The notes below the pieces were generated by a model that worked only from the letters and a program-made list of their open reading frames with translations, did no database searches and was not told where the DNA came from. The position numbers were made by a program, and so were the translations under genes. Shown here in pieces: positions 9,801 to 18,929 of a stretch of 64,000 bases of DNA. How positions within the stretch are numbered: the first letter of the stretch is position 1; each line of letters begins with the position of its first letter. The DNA is from Geomonas limicola (lineage in GTDB: Bacteria; Desulfobacterota; Desulfuromonadia; Geobacterales; Geobacteraceae), in assembly GCF_014193675.1 (NCBI RefSeq), contig NZ_BLXZ01000008.1, positions 186,001 through 250,000 of the forward strand, in the 5' to 3' direction.

Positions 9801-11744
9801 TACACCCAGACTGCGGGCGATGCCCACAACTCCGGGTCGCGCTGCACCTCGTGCCACGGCCACACCGGATCCACCCACGGCTCCGACGCCTTCACCCCGG
9901 TAGGCGGCGGCATCTCCGCCGGCGGCAACGCCTGCTTCGGCTGCCACAGCGAGTACCAGGCTGCCATGAGCATCACCGGCGCAAGCCGCACCTCGAGCTA
10001 CCATCACGTTCTGGGTACCGGCTCTACCGACATCGGTGACCAGGCACCCAACGCCGGCGCGTACCCGACCAGCACCACCAACGTGTACTGCGTGTCGTGC
10101 CATACCGACCACAACTACTTCAACAACGGCGGCACGGTGACCACCAAGGCCGCCAACCTGAGGACCGACATCGCCAACACCTCCGGGGCCACCCCGACCA
10201 ACACGGACTTCCTGGCGACCGGCACCTACGGCATCTGCGTCTCCTGCCACACCGCGTCCCTCACCAGGGATACCACCAACCAGGCGGCGGGCGGCGTCGC
10301 CACCACCCCGGTCATCTCCGGGGCGAACTTCGCCGTGAGTATGCACAACTACACCACCATGTCGGCCTTCGGCACCCAGCAGTTTGCAGCCAACTGCGTG
10401 AAGTGCCACAACGACGAGCAGACCAAGACCAAGCAGACCTCGACCAACAAGTTCGGTCCGCACTTCAGCGCCTCGGTGAGCATCCTGGACGACCTGGGCA
10501 CCGGCACCAACGCCCAGTACCGCGAGCAGTACATGTGCTTCCGCTGCCACAGCCAGACCACCGACACCGTCCTGGGCGGCACGCTGAAGAAAACCAACGG
10601 CAAGGACTGGTTCGGCTCCAACACCATGAGGACTGCCTCCGAGGATACCTTCAAGTCCTTCACCTCTGCCGGCCGCAGCCCGCGCCACAAGATCTCGAAG
10701 TACAGCGGCCTGCACAAGGCCAACGAGACCCTGGCCGATATCTCAACCAGCAGGCACGTGGAGTGCGCGGACTGCCACAGCCCGCACGCGGCCAAGTTCG
10801 GTAACCACTCCTCCAGCCAGCCGACCACTGCACGCGGTCTGAGGGCCAACACCATCGCCGGCTCCCTCACGGGCGCAACCGGCGTCACCGTCACCACCTG
10901 GGGTGCCGCTTCGCCGACCACCACCTGGGGTGCCAACGCCAGCACCTATGGCCAGACCACTACCACGGCACTCCCCGCGGCGACCCTGGAGTACCAGGTC
11001 TGCTTCAAGTGTCACACCAAGGCGATGGGCGCTACCGGCTGGTTCAAGAACATGACCAGTGCCGGCCAGATGGGTGGCAAGAACCTGACCTGGACCGACC
11101 TTGCCGTTGAGTTCAACCCGAACAACGCCTCGCGGCACCCGATCGGGACCGCACTCACTACGGCTAACCAGCTCACCGCGGCACGGCTCTCCGGTGGCTG
11201 GAAGCCGGGCGACATCATGACCTGCACCGACTGCCACAACACCGACTCCACGGCGTCCAAGGGTCCGCACGGCTCGTCCGTCAAGTGGATGCTCTCGGGG
11301 ACCAACAAGGCTTGGCCGTACACTACCGCGGCCGGTAACGGCGGAACCACGGGCACCCCGTTCACCCCTGCCACCTACACCACCGGCCAGGGCACCAACA
11401 ACGGTCTGTTCTGCATGAACTGCCACACCATCCGCCCGACCACCGGTGGCAACGCCTGGCACACCCAGAGCAACGTGACCGGCGGCCAGCACGGCAGCAA
11501 CACGACCATCATGGCCTGTGTTTCCTGCCATATCAGGGTGCCACACGGTGGGAAGATCTCGCGCCTCTTGCAGACCTCCAAGGCTCCGCTGCGCTACAAG
11601 GCCAACGGTAACGGTTCCAGCTCCAACTTCGCCAACTGGGGTAGCTCGACGGTGAACATCAAGGGATCGACCTTCTCCAGCGCCAACTTCAAGTCGTCCT
11701 GCAGCGAGCACAGCGGCGGCGGCACCGGAGGCGAGGCCTGGTAG
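6873..11744 (+). CDS. Secreted giant multihaem c-type cytochrome, 1623 residues (34 candidate sites)
   Basis: A Sec signal peptide ends near residue 33 (AQA before APQYTYDC). I count 28 CxxCH sites and 6 CxxxxCH sites (CSNVNCH, CSNNYCH, CSNTYCH, CSTNNCH, CSNVYCH, CNNVSCH). The CxxxxCH sites lie in the first ~750 residues; the second half has only CxxCH, with wider spacing and more charged sequence, so it may be a different module. The N-terminus closely parallels the preceding cytochrome: both have MPPLDS, GNHQ, FLNQTSVPP or FFNQTSVPP between matching haem sites, so the two are paralogues. The tail contains a lone CSEH and ends in a Gly-rich stretch. AAGGAG lies ahead of the ATG. Probable role: extracellular electron conduit. 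Confidence 0.95.
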   Translation: MTSSHKVVWPNLRVLASLFSFGVALIFGTSAQAAPQYTYDCTFCHTMPPLDSSSGKRDAATGAVKGNHQTHAGATAATCVKCHGPALTSTGHRDKLIQVQGNINSSPLGGAYSRTFFNQTSVPPNPLGTCSNVNCHFERVTPAWGSAAYGAPADCASCHGAPPAGGNTGAAGSHVRHDAYFSGAAQCVKCHPNRLGEAKPFAHATSAVAAKIKVSLTDPAGLASGSYSGTGANFLPSQSAAQVFGTCSNNYCHSSGNLNVAAASLPASYAGSSYATPTWGSGALACNACHGRSTTNGAPDYTNAGTPGSATSNSHPRHVSGSNITCNECHERTTKNNTTIRATTIAVHVNKTADVFFNLSGANKTATYNAAVGSKSCSNTYCHGTAAIQWGGASLTCASCHGASNADLSGGTTAGHGIHVATATAFTTMTGNSRSTASTYIYACKSCHPTASHATGAASTLSAAQVGGTAITSVQYTAGTTSVTDTKGFKYTNGSCSTNNCHSNGRGGAPLTTASWSGTATTTCLACHDTKLTGATASTLSPRHDRHMNPTTNTTLGLNNGFNCVDCHAKTVSANTTVSDKTKHVNGFVDYSGVKAGGSARYNATTKVCSNVYCHSNGNPGALVFVNMTGSKAWGGTAALGCNGCHGRTSTLGAPDYANGGAVPSTTANSHAKHVAGAADTTVCASCHVKTVNASVGGRFKDYTAATYHLNRTPNVFFAAAKAGATAAWVQSTGTCNNVSCHGGNAVVWGSTLNCQDCHGNGATASVADFGATFWNNGTISKFQMTGTGSWAGNGHGLATGTYAGSANPAANFGAVTNQCEFCHDSTVGHSVATNPFRLRNYSTASYGRNAVCLVCHSATGAGVTLGTTLKKRTTSKAVEADHYGAKHGASNSGGQFCWDCHEPHGTGLNTAATANQYMIRNNPARVSNLATGAPTTQTATGVVFTLSATPTGTDYAKSATPFNGICNVCHTSTSHYTQTAGDAHNSGSRCTSCHGHTGSTHGSDAFTPVGGGISAGGNACFGCHSEYQAAMSITGASRTSSYHHVLGTGSTDIGDQAPNAGAYPTSTTNVYCVSCHTDHNYFNNGGTVTTKAANLRTDIANTSGATPTNTDFLATGTYGICVSCHTASLTRDTTNQAAGGVATTPVISGANFAVSMHNYTTMSAFGTQQFAANCVKCHNDEQTKTKQTSTNKFGPHFSASVSILDDLGTGTNAQYREQYMCFRCHSQTTDTVLGGTLKKTNGKDWFGSNTMRTASEDTFKSFTSAGRSPRHKISKYSGLHKANETLADISTSRHVECADCHSPHAAKFGNHSSSQPTTARGLRANTIAGSLTGATGVTVTTWGAASPTTTWGANASTYGQTTTTALPAATLEYQVCFKCHTKAMGATGWFKNMTSAGQMGGKNLTWTDLAVEFNPNNASRHPIGTALTTANQLTAARLSGGWKPGDIMTCTDCHNTDSTASKGPHGSSVKWMLSGTNKAWPYTTAAGNGGTTGTPFTPATYTTGQGTNNGLFCMNCHTIRPTTGGNAWHTQSNVTGGQHGSNTTIMACVSCHIRVPHGGKISRLLQTSKAPLRYKANGNGSSSNFANWGSSTVNIKGSTFSSANFKSSCSEHSGGGTGGEAW

Positions 11745-11770
11745 TAATCAGGTAGCACCGCAGCACAACG

Positions 11771-11803
11771 TGGCCGGGGAGCGATCCCCGGCCATTTCTC
11801 TTT
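11771..11803 (+). terminator. Terminator after the second cytochrome
   Basis: TGGCCGGGGA-GCGA-TCCCCGGCCA is a perfect 10-bp stem with a tetraloop, followed by a T-rich run (TTTCTCTTT), 27 bases after the stop codon. Confidence 0.85.
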
Positions 11804-11936
11804 GGCAGGAATATACTGGATCGACTCGGGCCCCGGAGCGTGACGCACTGTAGCAAGCGCAATCCCAACTAGCACAAATCGAGGCCGTCGATGTCAAAAC
11901 GTCGTCAGATCTCAAACGCTTACACACTCTTGCAGG

Positions 11937-11964
11937 TTGATATTTTTACTGACAAAGTTACATT
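11937..11964 (+). promoter_or_regulatory. Candidate promoter of the B12-radical SAM gene
   Basis: TTGATA (11937-11942) and TACATT (11959-11964) with a 16-base spacer, in the AT-rich stretch ~80 bases upstream of the start codon. The preceding cytochrome transcript has its own terminator, so a promoter is expected here. Confidence 0.45.
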
Positions 11965-12046
11965 AACCACGTAAAATTACTGTCGCTGGAACTATTCCAG
12001 TCTCTGTCCTTTGAGCTGCATGGATGTGTCTAAAAGGAGCAGTCTT

Positions 12047-13579
12047 ATGAGCATCAAACGGGTGGCCCTGATCACACCGCCGTACCACTCCGGAGTCGTG
12101 GAATCTGCCGGAACCTGGCTCAACGTCGGCTTCGTCTACATCGCTGGATCGCTACGCGCGGCCGGCTACGAGGTGGACTACTACGACGCGATGTCCCTGT
12201 GGCACAAGTGGCCCGACATCGAGGCGCGCATCCGTGCCTTCAATCCGGACGTCGTGGCCACAACCTCGTTTACCGCCTCCATCGCCCACGCGCTGGAGCT
12301 CACGGCGCTCGCCAAAAAGATCAATCCCTCCATCGTGACGGTACACGGTAACGTGCACGCCACCTTCTGCTACGACGAAATCCTGAAGGAAGAGCACGAC
12401 ACGGTCGACTTCGTGATACGCGGCGAAGGGGAAGTGACCCTGGTGAAACTTCTGGACTGCCTCAACGCCCAGGCGGACCCGGCCTTGATTCCCGGCCTTG
12501 CTTTCTGGCGCGACGGAGGGGTGGTGGTCACCCCCAAGGCCGCTTCCATCCAGAACCTCGACGCGCTCCCCATGGCCTGGGACCTGGTGGAGTGGCCCAT
12601 CTACAGCTACCGCGCCAAGAACAACGCACGGCTCGCCATCGTCTCCTCCTCGCGCGGCTGCATGGAAAAGTGTTCTTTCTGTTCGCAGCAGCTCTTCTGG
12701 TCCCAGTCCTGGCGAGCCCGCAGCCCCGAGAACTTCATCGCCGAACTGGAGCTTCTGCGCGACAGCTACGGCGTCGAGGTTGCCATGCTCTCCGACGAGA
12801 TCCCGACCCTGGACCGGGAGCGCTGGGTGCGCATCCTGGACCTGATGATCGAGCGCAAGGTCGGGGTGAAGCTTCTCATGGAGACCCGGGTCGACGACAT
12901 CTTAAGGGACGCGGACATCATGCACCGCTACCGTGAGGCGGGGGTGGAGCACATCTACGTGGGGGTCGAGGCGGGGGACCAGGCGACGCTCGATCTCTTC
13001 AACAAGAACACCAAGGTGGAGCAGTCCAAGCAGGCGATCGACATCATAAACGCGGCCGACATCGTCTCGGAGACCTCCTTCGTGCTCGGCATGCCCGATG
13101 ATACGCCGGAGTCCATCGCTGCGACCATCGAGCTCGCCAAGCACTACAACCCGGACATGGGGTTCTTCCTGGCCATCGCCCCCTGGCCCTACGCCGAGCT
13201 CTACCCCGAGCTCGAGCCGTACGTGGCGACCAAGGACTACCGCAAGTACAACCTGGTCGAACCGGTCATCAAGCCCAAGAACATGACGCTCGAGGAGTTG
13301 GAGCGCGAGTTGGGGAAGGCGAGCCAGAAGTTCTTCATGCACAAGTTCCAGAACCTGCACAAGCTCACCCCCTGGAAACAGGAGTTCATGCTTTCGGTGC
13401 TCGACCTCCTGATGAACCATAGCTACCTGGCCGGGCAGATGAAGAGTGCCATGAAGCAGGAAGGAAAGGAGATGCCGCCCGAGGTGCGGGAGCTTCTGAA
13501 AACCGTGAAGGGGATGCAGCCGCCGCACAAGCCCGCGGCGCAGGGTGGGCACCCGCACAACTTCGCACCGATCCCCTAG
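12047..13579 (+). CDS. B12-binding-domain radical SAM protein
   Basis: 510 residues. The N-terminal ~150 residues form a cobalamin-binding-like Rossmann domain (IKRVALITPPYHSG start, as in the BchE/HpnP/HpnR group), without an obvious DxHxxG histidine, which this class may lack. The radical SAM domain follows: SSSRGCMEKCSFC carries the CxxxCxxC cluster ligands at about residue 206. The ~120-residue helical C-terminal part is typical of class B methylase-like enzymes. The start was chosen at the ATG after AAAAGGAGC; upstream in-frame ATG/TTG codons lack a site. Substrate unknown: lipid, tetrapyrrole or natural-product methylation or cyclisation are the family's options. It is followed 21 bases later by a small membrane protein, probably in one operon. 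Confidence 0.88.
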   Translation: MSIKRVALITPPYHSGVVESAGTWLNVGFVYIAGSLRAAGYEVDYYDAMSLWHKWPDIEARIRAFNPDVVATTSFTASIAHALELTALAKKINPSIVTVHGNVHATFCYDEILKEEHDTVDFVIRGEGEVTLVKLLDCLNAQADPALIPGLAFWRDGGVVVTPKAASIQNLDALPMAWDLVEWPIYSYRAKNNARLAIVSSSRGCMEKCSFCSQQLFWSQSWRARSPENFIAELELLRDSYGVEVAMLSDEIPTLDRERWVRILDLMIERKVGVKLLMETRVDDILRDADIMHRYREAGVEHIYVGVEAGDQATLDLFNKNTKVEQSKQAIDIINAADIVSETSFVLGMPDDTPESIAATIELAKHYNPDMGFFLAIAPWPYAELYPELEPYVATKDYRKYNLVEPVIKPKNMTLEELERELGKASQKFFMHKFQNLHKLTPWKQEFMLSVLDLLMNHSYLAGQMKSAMKQEGKEMPPEVRELLKTVKGMQPPHKPAAQGGHPHNFAPIP

Positions 13580-13600
13580 ATCGAGACGACAGGAGCAACC

Positions 13601-13954
13601 TTGGAGAGCATCAAGAAAATAGCCATCGTCCTCAACGGCTTCATCCACGACTTCGCCACCGGGTACTGGCTGTCCGACCTGATCGCGATTTACCTTTTGC
13701 ACGGCTACCGTGCCGGCTCGCCGGCCCTGGCGGTGACCATCGCGGGAATCGAGCGTTTCTTCTTCTGGAACAGCGTGGGGGCGGCGGTGACCATTTTCGC
13801 CACCGGAGGGATGCGCAGCTTCACCTACGTGGACAACTTCTACGGTCCTGAGGCCGAGAAGACGCGGCGCAAGATGCTAGTGATCAAGCACATCCTGCTT
13901 TTCGTCATCGTAGGAAGTGGCAGCTGGTGGGGGTATTTAACAGCTTTCAGCTGA
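13601..13954 (+). CDS. Small polytopic membrane protein of unknown function
   Basis: 117 residues with three to four hydrophobic segments (about residues 20-38, 45-65 and 90-112) and a few charged residues between. It starts with TTG, supported by AGGAG five bases upstream and by the short gap to the preceding gene. Conserved-looking residues in the membrane parts (FIHDFATGYW, ERFFFWNSVGAA) suggest a real family, which I do not recognise. Co-transcription with the B12-radical SAM gene suggests a shared membrane-linked pathway. Confidence 0.75.
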   Translation: MESIKKIAIVLNGFIHDFATGYWLSDLIAIYLLHGYRAGSPALAVTIAGIERFFFWNSVGAAVTIFATGGMRSFTYVDNFYGPEAEKTRRKMLVIKHILLFVIVGSGSWWGYLTAFS

Positions 13955-13960
13955 AAATTT

Positions 13961-14267
13961 GCCACGGAGCCACCAAGGTCACGGAGAAAAACATGCCAGG
14001 CGCAGCGGGCGACGGAGTAGCCCCGAGGCGACGATTACGTCAAACATAAGCAGGTAGCCACGGAGACACGGAAAAAATCTGAGGAAGACTAAACTCATCT
14101 GTTCGGCCTTGAGCGTTAACGTTCAAGGCCGAACCAGTTTTAAGAGGGTGGGTGGTGTTCTCTCCGGTTTTTCGTCTGTGCCTCGGGTTTCCCGGACGTT
14201 TTCGGTAGCCTGACCCCTCTGTCGTACTACTGCCCGCTTTCCTCCGTGCCCTTCGTGGCTCCCTGGC
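13961..14267. repeat. Intergenic inverted-repeat element A (CCACGGAG ends, core palindrome)
   Basis: Left end GCCACGGAGCCACCAAGG plus CACGGAGAAAAA, right end CTCCGTGCCCTTCGTGGCTC in inverse orientation. A second left-type end lies at 14057-14074. At 14101-14134 sits a 34-base palindrome beginning GTTCGGCCTTGA and ending CAAGGCCGAAC around a GTTAAC centre, with only G-T-type imperfections. Other copies are listed as B to F. Confidence 0.8.
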
Positions 14268-14293
14268 TAATCCAGGTATTTCCGCCGCTGCGC

Positions 14294-14335
14294 AAAAAAA
14301 GCAAAGCCGCCGTCCCATGTTCGGGGCCGGCGGCT
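14294..14335 (-). terminator. Terminator after thiC
   Basis: AGCCGCC (14305-14311) and GGCGGCT (14329-14335) form the stem. On the minus strand the transcript then enters TTTGCTTTTTTT. On the plus strand it is also followed by five T, so it could work in both directions. Confidence 0.85.
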
Positions 14336-14363
14336 TTTTCGGTTCTGCGTGAGTTGAGTGCTG

Positions 14364-15671
14364 TTACGCGGCGGCGTTCGCCTTCTCGCGCTCGGTGGCG
14401 TCGTCCATCACCTTGTAAGCACAGAACTCGCCGCACATGGTGCAGGCGCCGTGATCGGCCACGCCGGACTCTTCGCGCAGGCGACGCGCCTTCTCGGGAT
14501 CGATGGCGAGGGCGAACTGTCCCTCCCAGTCCAGCTTCTTGCGGCAGCGCGCCATCTGGTTGTCCTTCTCCATGGCACCCTTTACCCCTTTCACGATGTC
14601 GGCGGCATGGCCGGCGATGCGGCAGGCCATGACACCCTCGCGCACATCTTCCACGCTGGGGAGCCGCAGGTGCTCGCTCGGGGTTACGTAGCAGAGGAAG
14701 TCGGCACCGGCGGAGGCCGCGATGGTGCCGCCGATTGCCGAGGTGATGTGGTCGTAGCCCGGAGCGATGTCGGTGACCAGCGGCCCCAGGACGTAGAAGG
14801 GGGCGCCGTGGCACAGCCGCTTTTGCAACAGGATGTTGGCCTCGATCTGGTTCAAGGGCATGTGACCCGGACCCTCGATCATGACCTGCACGCCATAGTC
14901 CTGGGCGCGCTGGGTCAATTCACCTAACAGGATCAGCTCGTGGATCTGGGCGCGGTCGGTGGCATCGGCCAGGCACCCCGGCCGGAAACCGTCGCCAAGC
15001 GACAGGGTCATGTCGTAGGCCTTGGTGATCTCCAACAGGCGGTCGAAGTGCTCGAACAGCGGGTTCTCTGCGTTGTTGTGGGCCATCCACTCGATGGTGA
15101 AGGCGCCACCGCGCGAGACCACGTCCATGATGCGCCCTTCGCGACGCATCCGCTCGACGGTGGCGCGGGTCACGCCGCAGTGTACGGTGATGAAGTCAAC
15201 GCCGTCTTCTGCGTGCTTGATGACCCCCTCGAAGATGTCGTCCACCGTCATGTCGACGATCGCCTTCTTCTTGGTGCGCACCGCGTCGAGGGCCGCCTGG
15301 TAGAGGGGAACCGTGCCGATGCAGGCCGGGGTCTCGGCGATGATGGCGCGTCGGATCTGGTCCACAGGGCCGCCGGTGGAGAGGTCCATGAGGGCGTCGG
15401 CGCCGGCCGCCACCGCGACCCGGGCCTTTTCCAGCTCCTTGTCGATGCTCAGGTCGTCGGCCGAGCTGCCGATGTTGGCGTTAATCTTGGTCCTCAAGCC
15501 TTTGCCCACGGCAAGCGGAGTGCCGTTGGCGTGCTTGATGTTGTGACAGATGATGATGTTGCCTGCGGCAAGGCCGGCGCGGATGAATTCCGGCTCCACC
15601 CCTTCGGCCTGGGCGGCCTGGCGCATTTTGTCGGTGATGATCCCTTTGCGGGCGCTTTCCAGCTGAGTCAT
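14364..15671 (-). CDS. thiC: Phosphomethylpyrimidine synthase ThiC
   Basis: 435 residues, the length of the short bacterial ThiC form. A radical SAM enzyme that rearranges aminoimidazole ribotide to hydroxymethylpyrimidine phosphate for thiamine. The C-terminal cluster motif is CTMCGEFC (CxxCxxxxC), the unusual C-terminal placement specific to ThiC. Conserved segments NIGSS, STGGP, VHCGVT and MIEGPGHMP are present. GAGGAG lies six bases ahead of the ATG. It lies 27 bases after thiED in the same direction and is most likely controlled by the TPP riboswitch upstream of that gene. Confidence 0.97.
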   Translation of the reverse strand: MTQLESARKGIITDKMRQAAQAEGVEPEFIRAGLAAGNIIICHNIKHANGTPLAVGKGLRTKINANIGSSADDLSIDKELEKARVAVAAGADALMDLSTGGPVDQIRRAIIAETPACIGTVPLYQAALDAVRTKKKAIVDMTVDDIFEGVIKHAEDGVDFITVHCGVTRATVERMRREGRIMDVVSRGGAFTIEWMAHNNAENPLFEHFDRLLEITKAYDMTLSLGDGFRPGCLADATDRAQIHELILLGELTQRAQDYGVQVMIEGPGHMPLNQIEANILLQKRLCHGAPFYVLGPLVTDIAPGYDHITSAIGGTIAASAGADFLCYVTPSEHLRLPSVEDVREGVMACRIAGHAADIVKGVKGAMEKDNQMARCRKKLDWEGQFALAIDPEKARRLREESGVADHGACTMCGEFCAYKVMDDATEREKANAAA

Positions 15672-15698
15672 GGCTACTCCTCGTTGAATGCCGAGCCC

Positions 15699-17153
<1,455 letters not shown>

Positions 17154-17175
17154 GGAAATCCTTTAGGCGATGGGG

Positions 17176-17418
17176 GCCACGGAGCCACCAAGGGCACGGA
17201 GAAAAACGATGTATAAGAGCTCAAGGCCTCGCTGGTGCTGAACCGACAAGGAATTAAGCAAAAAAACTTTTCAAGCTGTTCGGCCCCAAGCGCTCACGCT
17301 GCAGGCCGGAACAAGACAGCGGGGGGTAGTCTTCGCAAGTCCGACACGTTTACCCTTGGTCACCTGCGGGCAGCTTCGAAAAACTCGCAGTTCTCCGTGT
17401 GCTTGGTGGCTCCGTGGC
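17176..17418. repeat. Intergenic inverted-repeat element B inside the thiED leader
   Basis: Ends GCCACGGAGCCACCAAGG...CACGGAGAAAAA and the inverse CTCCGTGTGCTTGGTGGC...CCGTGGC. The core palindrome is at 17278-17312 (GTTCGGCCCC...GGCCGGAAC), more degenerate than in copies A and F. It fills most of the leader between the TPP riboswitch terminator and the thiED start codon. Confidence 0.8.
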
Positions 17419-17431
17419 AAAAGTGCCTTTA

Positions 17432-17467
17432 AAATTAAAAAAGCCGTGACGGAAAAGGGTCACGGCT
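17432..17467 (-). terminator. thiED: Expression-platform terminator of the TPP riboswitch
   Basis: AGCCGTGAC (17442-17450) pairs with GTCACGGCT (17459-17467). On the minus strand the hairpin is followed by TTTTTTAATTTT. It lies about 30 bases beyond the aptamer, as expected for transcriptional control. Confidence 0.88.
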
Positions 17468-17497
17468 CCGGGGTCGGATGGGACGGAGTGCGCGCCG

Positions 17498-17580
17498 CTT
17501 CCCTACGCCGGATTTACCCGGATCAGGTTCAAAGGGTCTCAGGCGTCGCCTGTCTCAGTTCTCGCGAACTCCCCCAGCTG
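17498..17580 (-). promoter_or_regulatory. TPP riboswitch (THI element)
   Basis: Read on the minus strand: CTGAGACAGGCGAC...CTGAGACCC, TTTGAACCTGATCCGGGTAA and CCGGCGTAGGGAAGC, the full THI-box consensus (CTGAGA, ACCTGATC, GCGTAGGGA). It precedes a terminator and the thiED-thiC operon, so TPP binding should stop transcription. Confidence 0.96.
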
Positions 17581-17591
17581 GCTGACGGATA

Positions 17592-17620
17592 ACGTTAAAG
17601 TATACACGTCGTAAAGTCAA
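17592..17620 (-). promoter_or_regulatory. Candidate promoter of the thi operon
   Basis: On the minus strand TTGACT and TAACGT are separated by 17 bases and would start transcription just ahead of the aptamer. A TATACT hexamer overlaps the spacer and is an alternative -10 with a poor -35. Confidence 0.4.
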
Positions 17621-17682
17621 CAGATTTCAGGTTTTTGCCTTTACAGCGGCACTCAGAAGTGATAGATATCCCCTTAATGATT

Positions 17683-17714
17683 AACGCCCCGGGGTGAGTT
17701 CCGCCCGGGGCGTT
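17683..17714. terminator. Hairpin between the thi leader and alr
   Basis: AACGCCCCGGG and CCCGGGGCGTT form a perfect 11-bp stem around a 10-base loop, 35 bases before alr. Short T/A runs on both sides are weak. It may be an attenuator or boundary hairpin. Confidence 0.45.
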
Positions 17715-17749
17715 TCAACTCCCACTCTCAATGACATGTGGCAGGTACT

Positions 17750-18880
17750 ATGGACAGTCGTCCCACGGTCGCTGAAATAGATCTGGCAGCGCTGCGACAC
17801 AACTTCGCGGTCATCACCAAGAGTAAGCCCAAAGGGTGCGGCGTGCTCGCCGTGGTCAAGGCCGACGCCTACGGCCACGGCTTCATGGATATCGCCCAGG
17901 AGCTGGAATCGCTCGGCGTCACCGCCTTCGGCGTCGCCTTCCTGGCCGAGGGGATCCAGCTCAGGAAAAGCGGCATCGACCGCCCCATCCTGATCCTGGG
18001 GGGCATCTACCCCGGTCAGGAACGCAAGTGCGTCGGTTTCAACATCTCCACCGCGGTCTTTGCCCTGGAGCAGGTGCAGGCGCTCAACGACGCGGCGGGG
18101 AAGCTCTACCGCAAGGCGAAGATCCACGTGAAGATCGACACCGGCATGGGGCGCCTGGGTATCGTGCACAGCGAGGCGGAGTCGTTCTTCCGGGCCCTGA
18201 AGGGGTTCAAGAACATCGAGCTGGAGGGAATCTTCTCCCACTTCGCCTCGGCTGACGAACTCGACGAGGACGGCAAGCTCTACACCCGGCGCCAGGTGGA
18301 GTACTTCACGAAGGCCCTGGAACAGGCCAAGGCGGCCGGGTTCGCCCCGGGGTACGTGCACATCGCCAACAGCGCGGCGGCGCTCTCCCTCGAGCTCCCC
18401 TTCTGCAACCTGATCCGCCCCGGAATCACCATGTACGGGGTGCTCCCCTCGCCGGATTTCCACGGCATGGCCGAACTAAAGCCGGTGATGCGCCTGAAGA
18501 GCGTAGTGGCGATGCTCAAGTGGGTGGAGCCGGGGACCAGTATCAGTTACGGCAGGCGCTACACCGCGCCGGAGAAGCGGCTCATCGCCAGCGTACCCAT
18601 CGGCTACGCCGACGGCTACAACCGCTCGCTTACCAACAAGGGCGAGGCATTGGTGCGGGGAAAACGGGCGCGGGTGGCGGGGACGGTCTGCATGGACTGG
18701 ATCATGCTCGACGTGACCGACATCGCCGGGGTGACCGTGGGGGACGAAGTGACCCTCTTGGGGCCGGACCCCCGGGGCGGCTGCATCAGCGCCGAGGAAC
18801 TCGCCGAGGCTGCCGGCACCATCCCCTACGAGATATTCTGCGGCATCAGCAAGAGGGTGCCGCGTATTTACCTGAGGTAA
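17750..18880 (+). CDS. alr: Alanine racemase
   Basis: 376 residues; interconverts L- and D-alanine for peptidoglycan. The PLP lysine is in VVKADAYGHG (about residue 36) and the second catalytic base, Tyr, in SYGRRYTA (about residue 265). MDWIMLDVTD is the conserved C-terminal segment. The frame also offers a GTG at 17738; the ATG at 17750 gives the family start (MDSRPTVAEIDLAAL). It is followed 49 bases later by selD. Confidence 0.96.
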   Translation: MDSRPTVAEIDLAALRHNFAVITKSKPKGCGVLAVVKADAYGHGFMDIAQELESLGVTAFGVAFLAEGIQLRKSGIDRPILILGGIYPGQERKCVGFNISTAVFALEQVQALNDAAGKLYRKAKIHVKIDTGMGRLGIVHSEAESFFRALKGFKNIELEGIFSHFASADELDEDGKLYTRRQVEYFTKALEQAKAAGFAPGYVHIANSAAALSLELPFCNLIRPGITMYGVLPSPDFHGMAELKPVMRLKSVVAMLKWVEPGTSISYGRRYTAPEKRLIASVPIGYADGYNRSLTNKGEALVRGKRARVAGTVCMDWIMLDVTDIAGVTVGDEVTLLGPDPRGGCISAEELAEAAGTIPYEIFCGISKRVPRIYLR

Positions 18881-18929
18881 CACGCAGATCGGGCAGACAG
18901 AGGTCCGATCAACCAGAGGACGCAAACGC

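Noticed and set aside
7830..10715. A 961-codon open frame on the minus strand opposite the second giant cytochrome
   Set aside because: Same reason: low-complexity shadow of a verified cytochrome.
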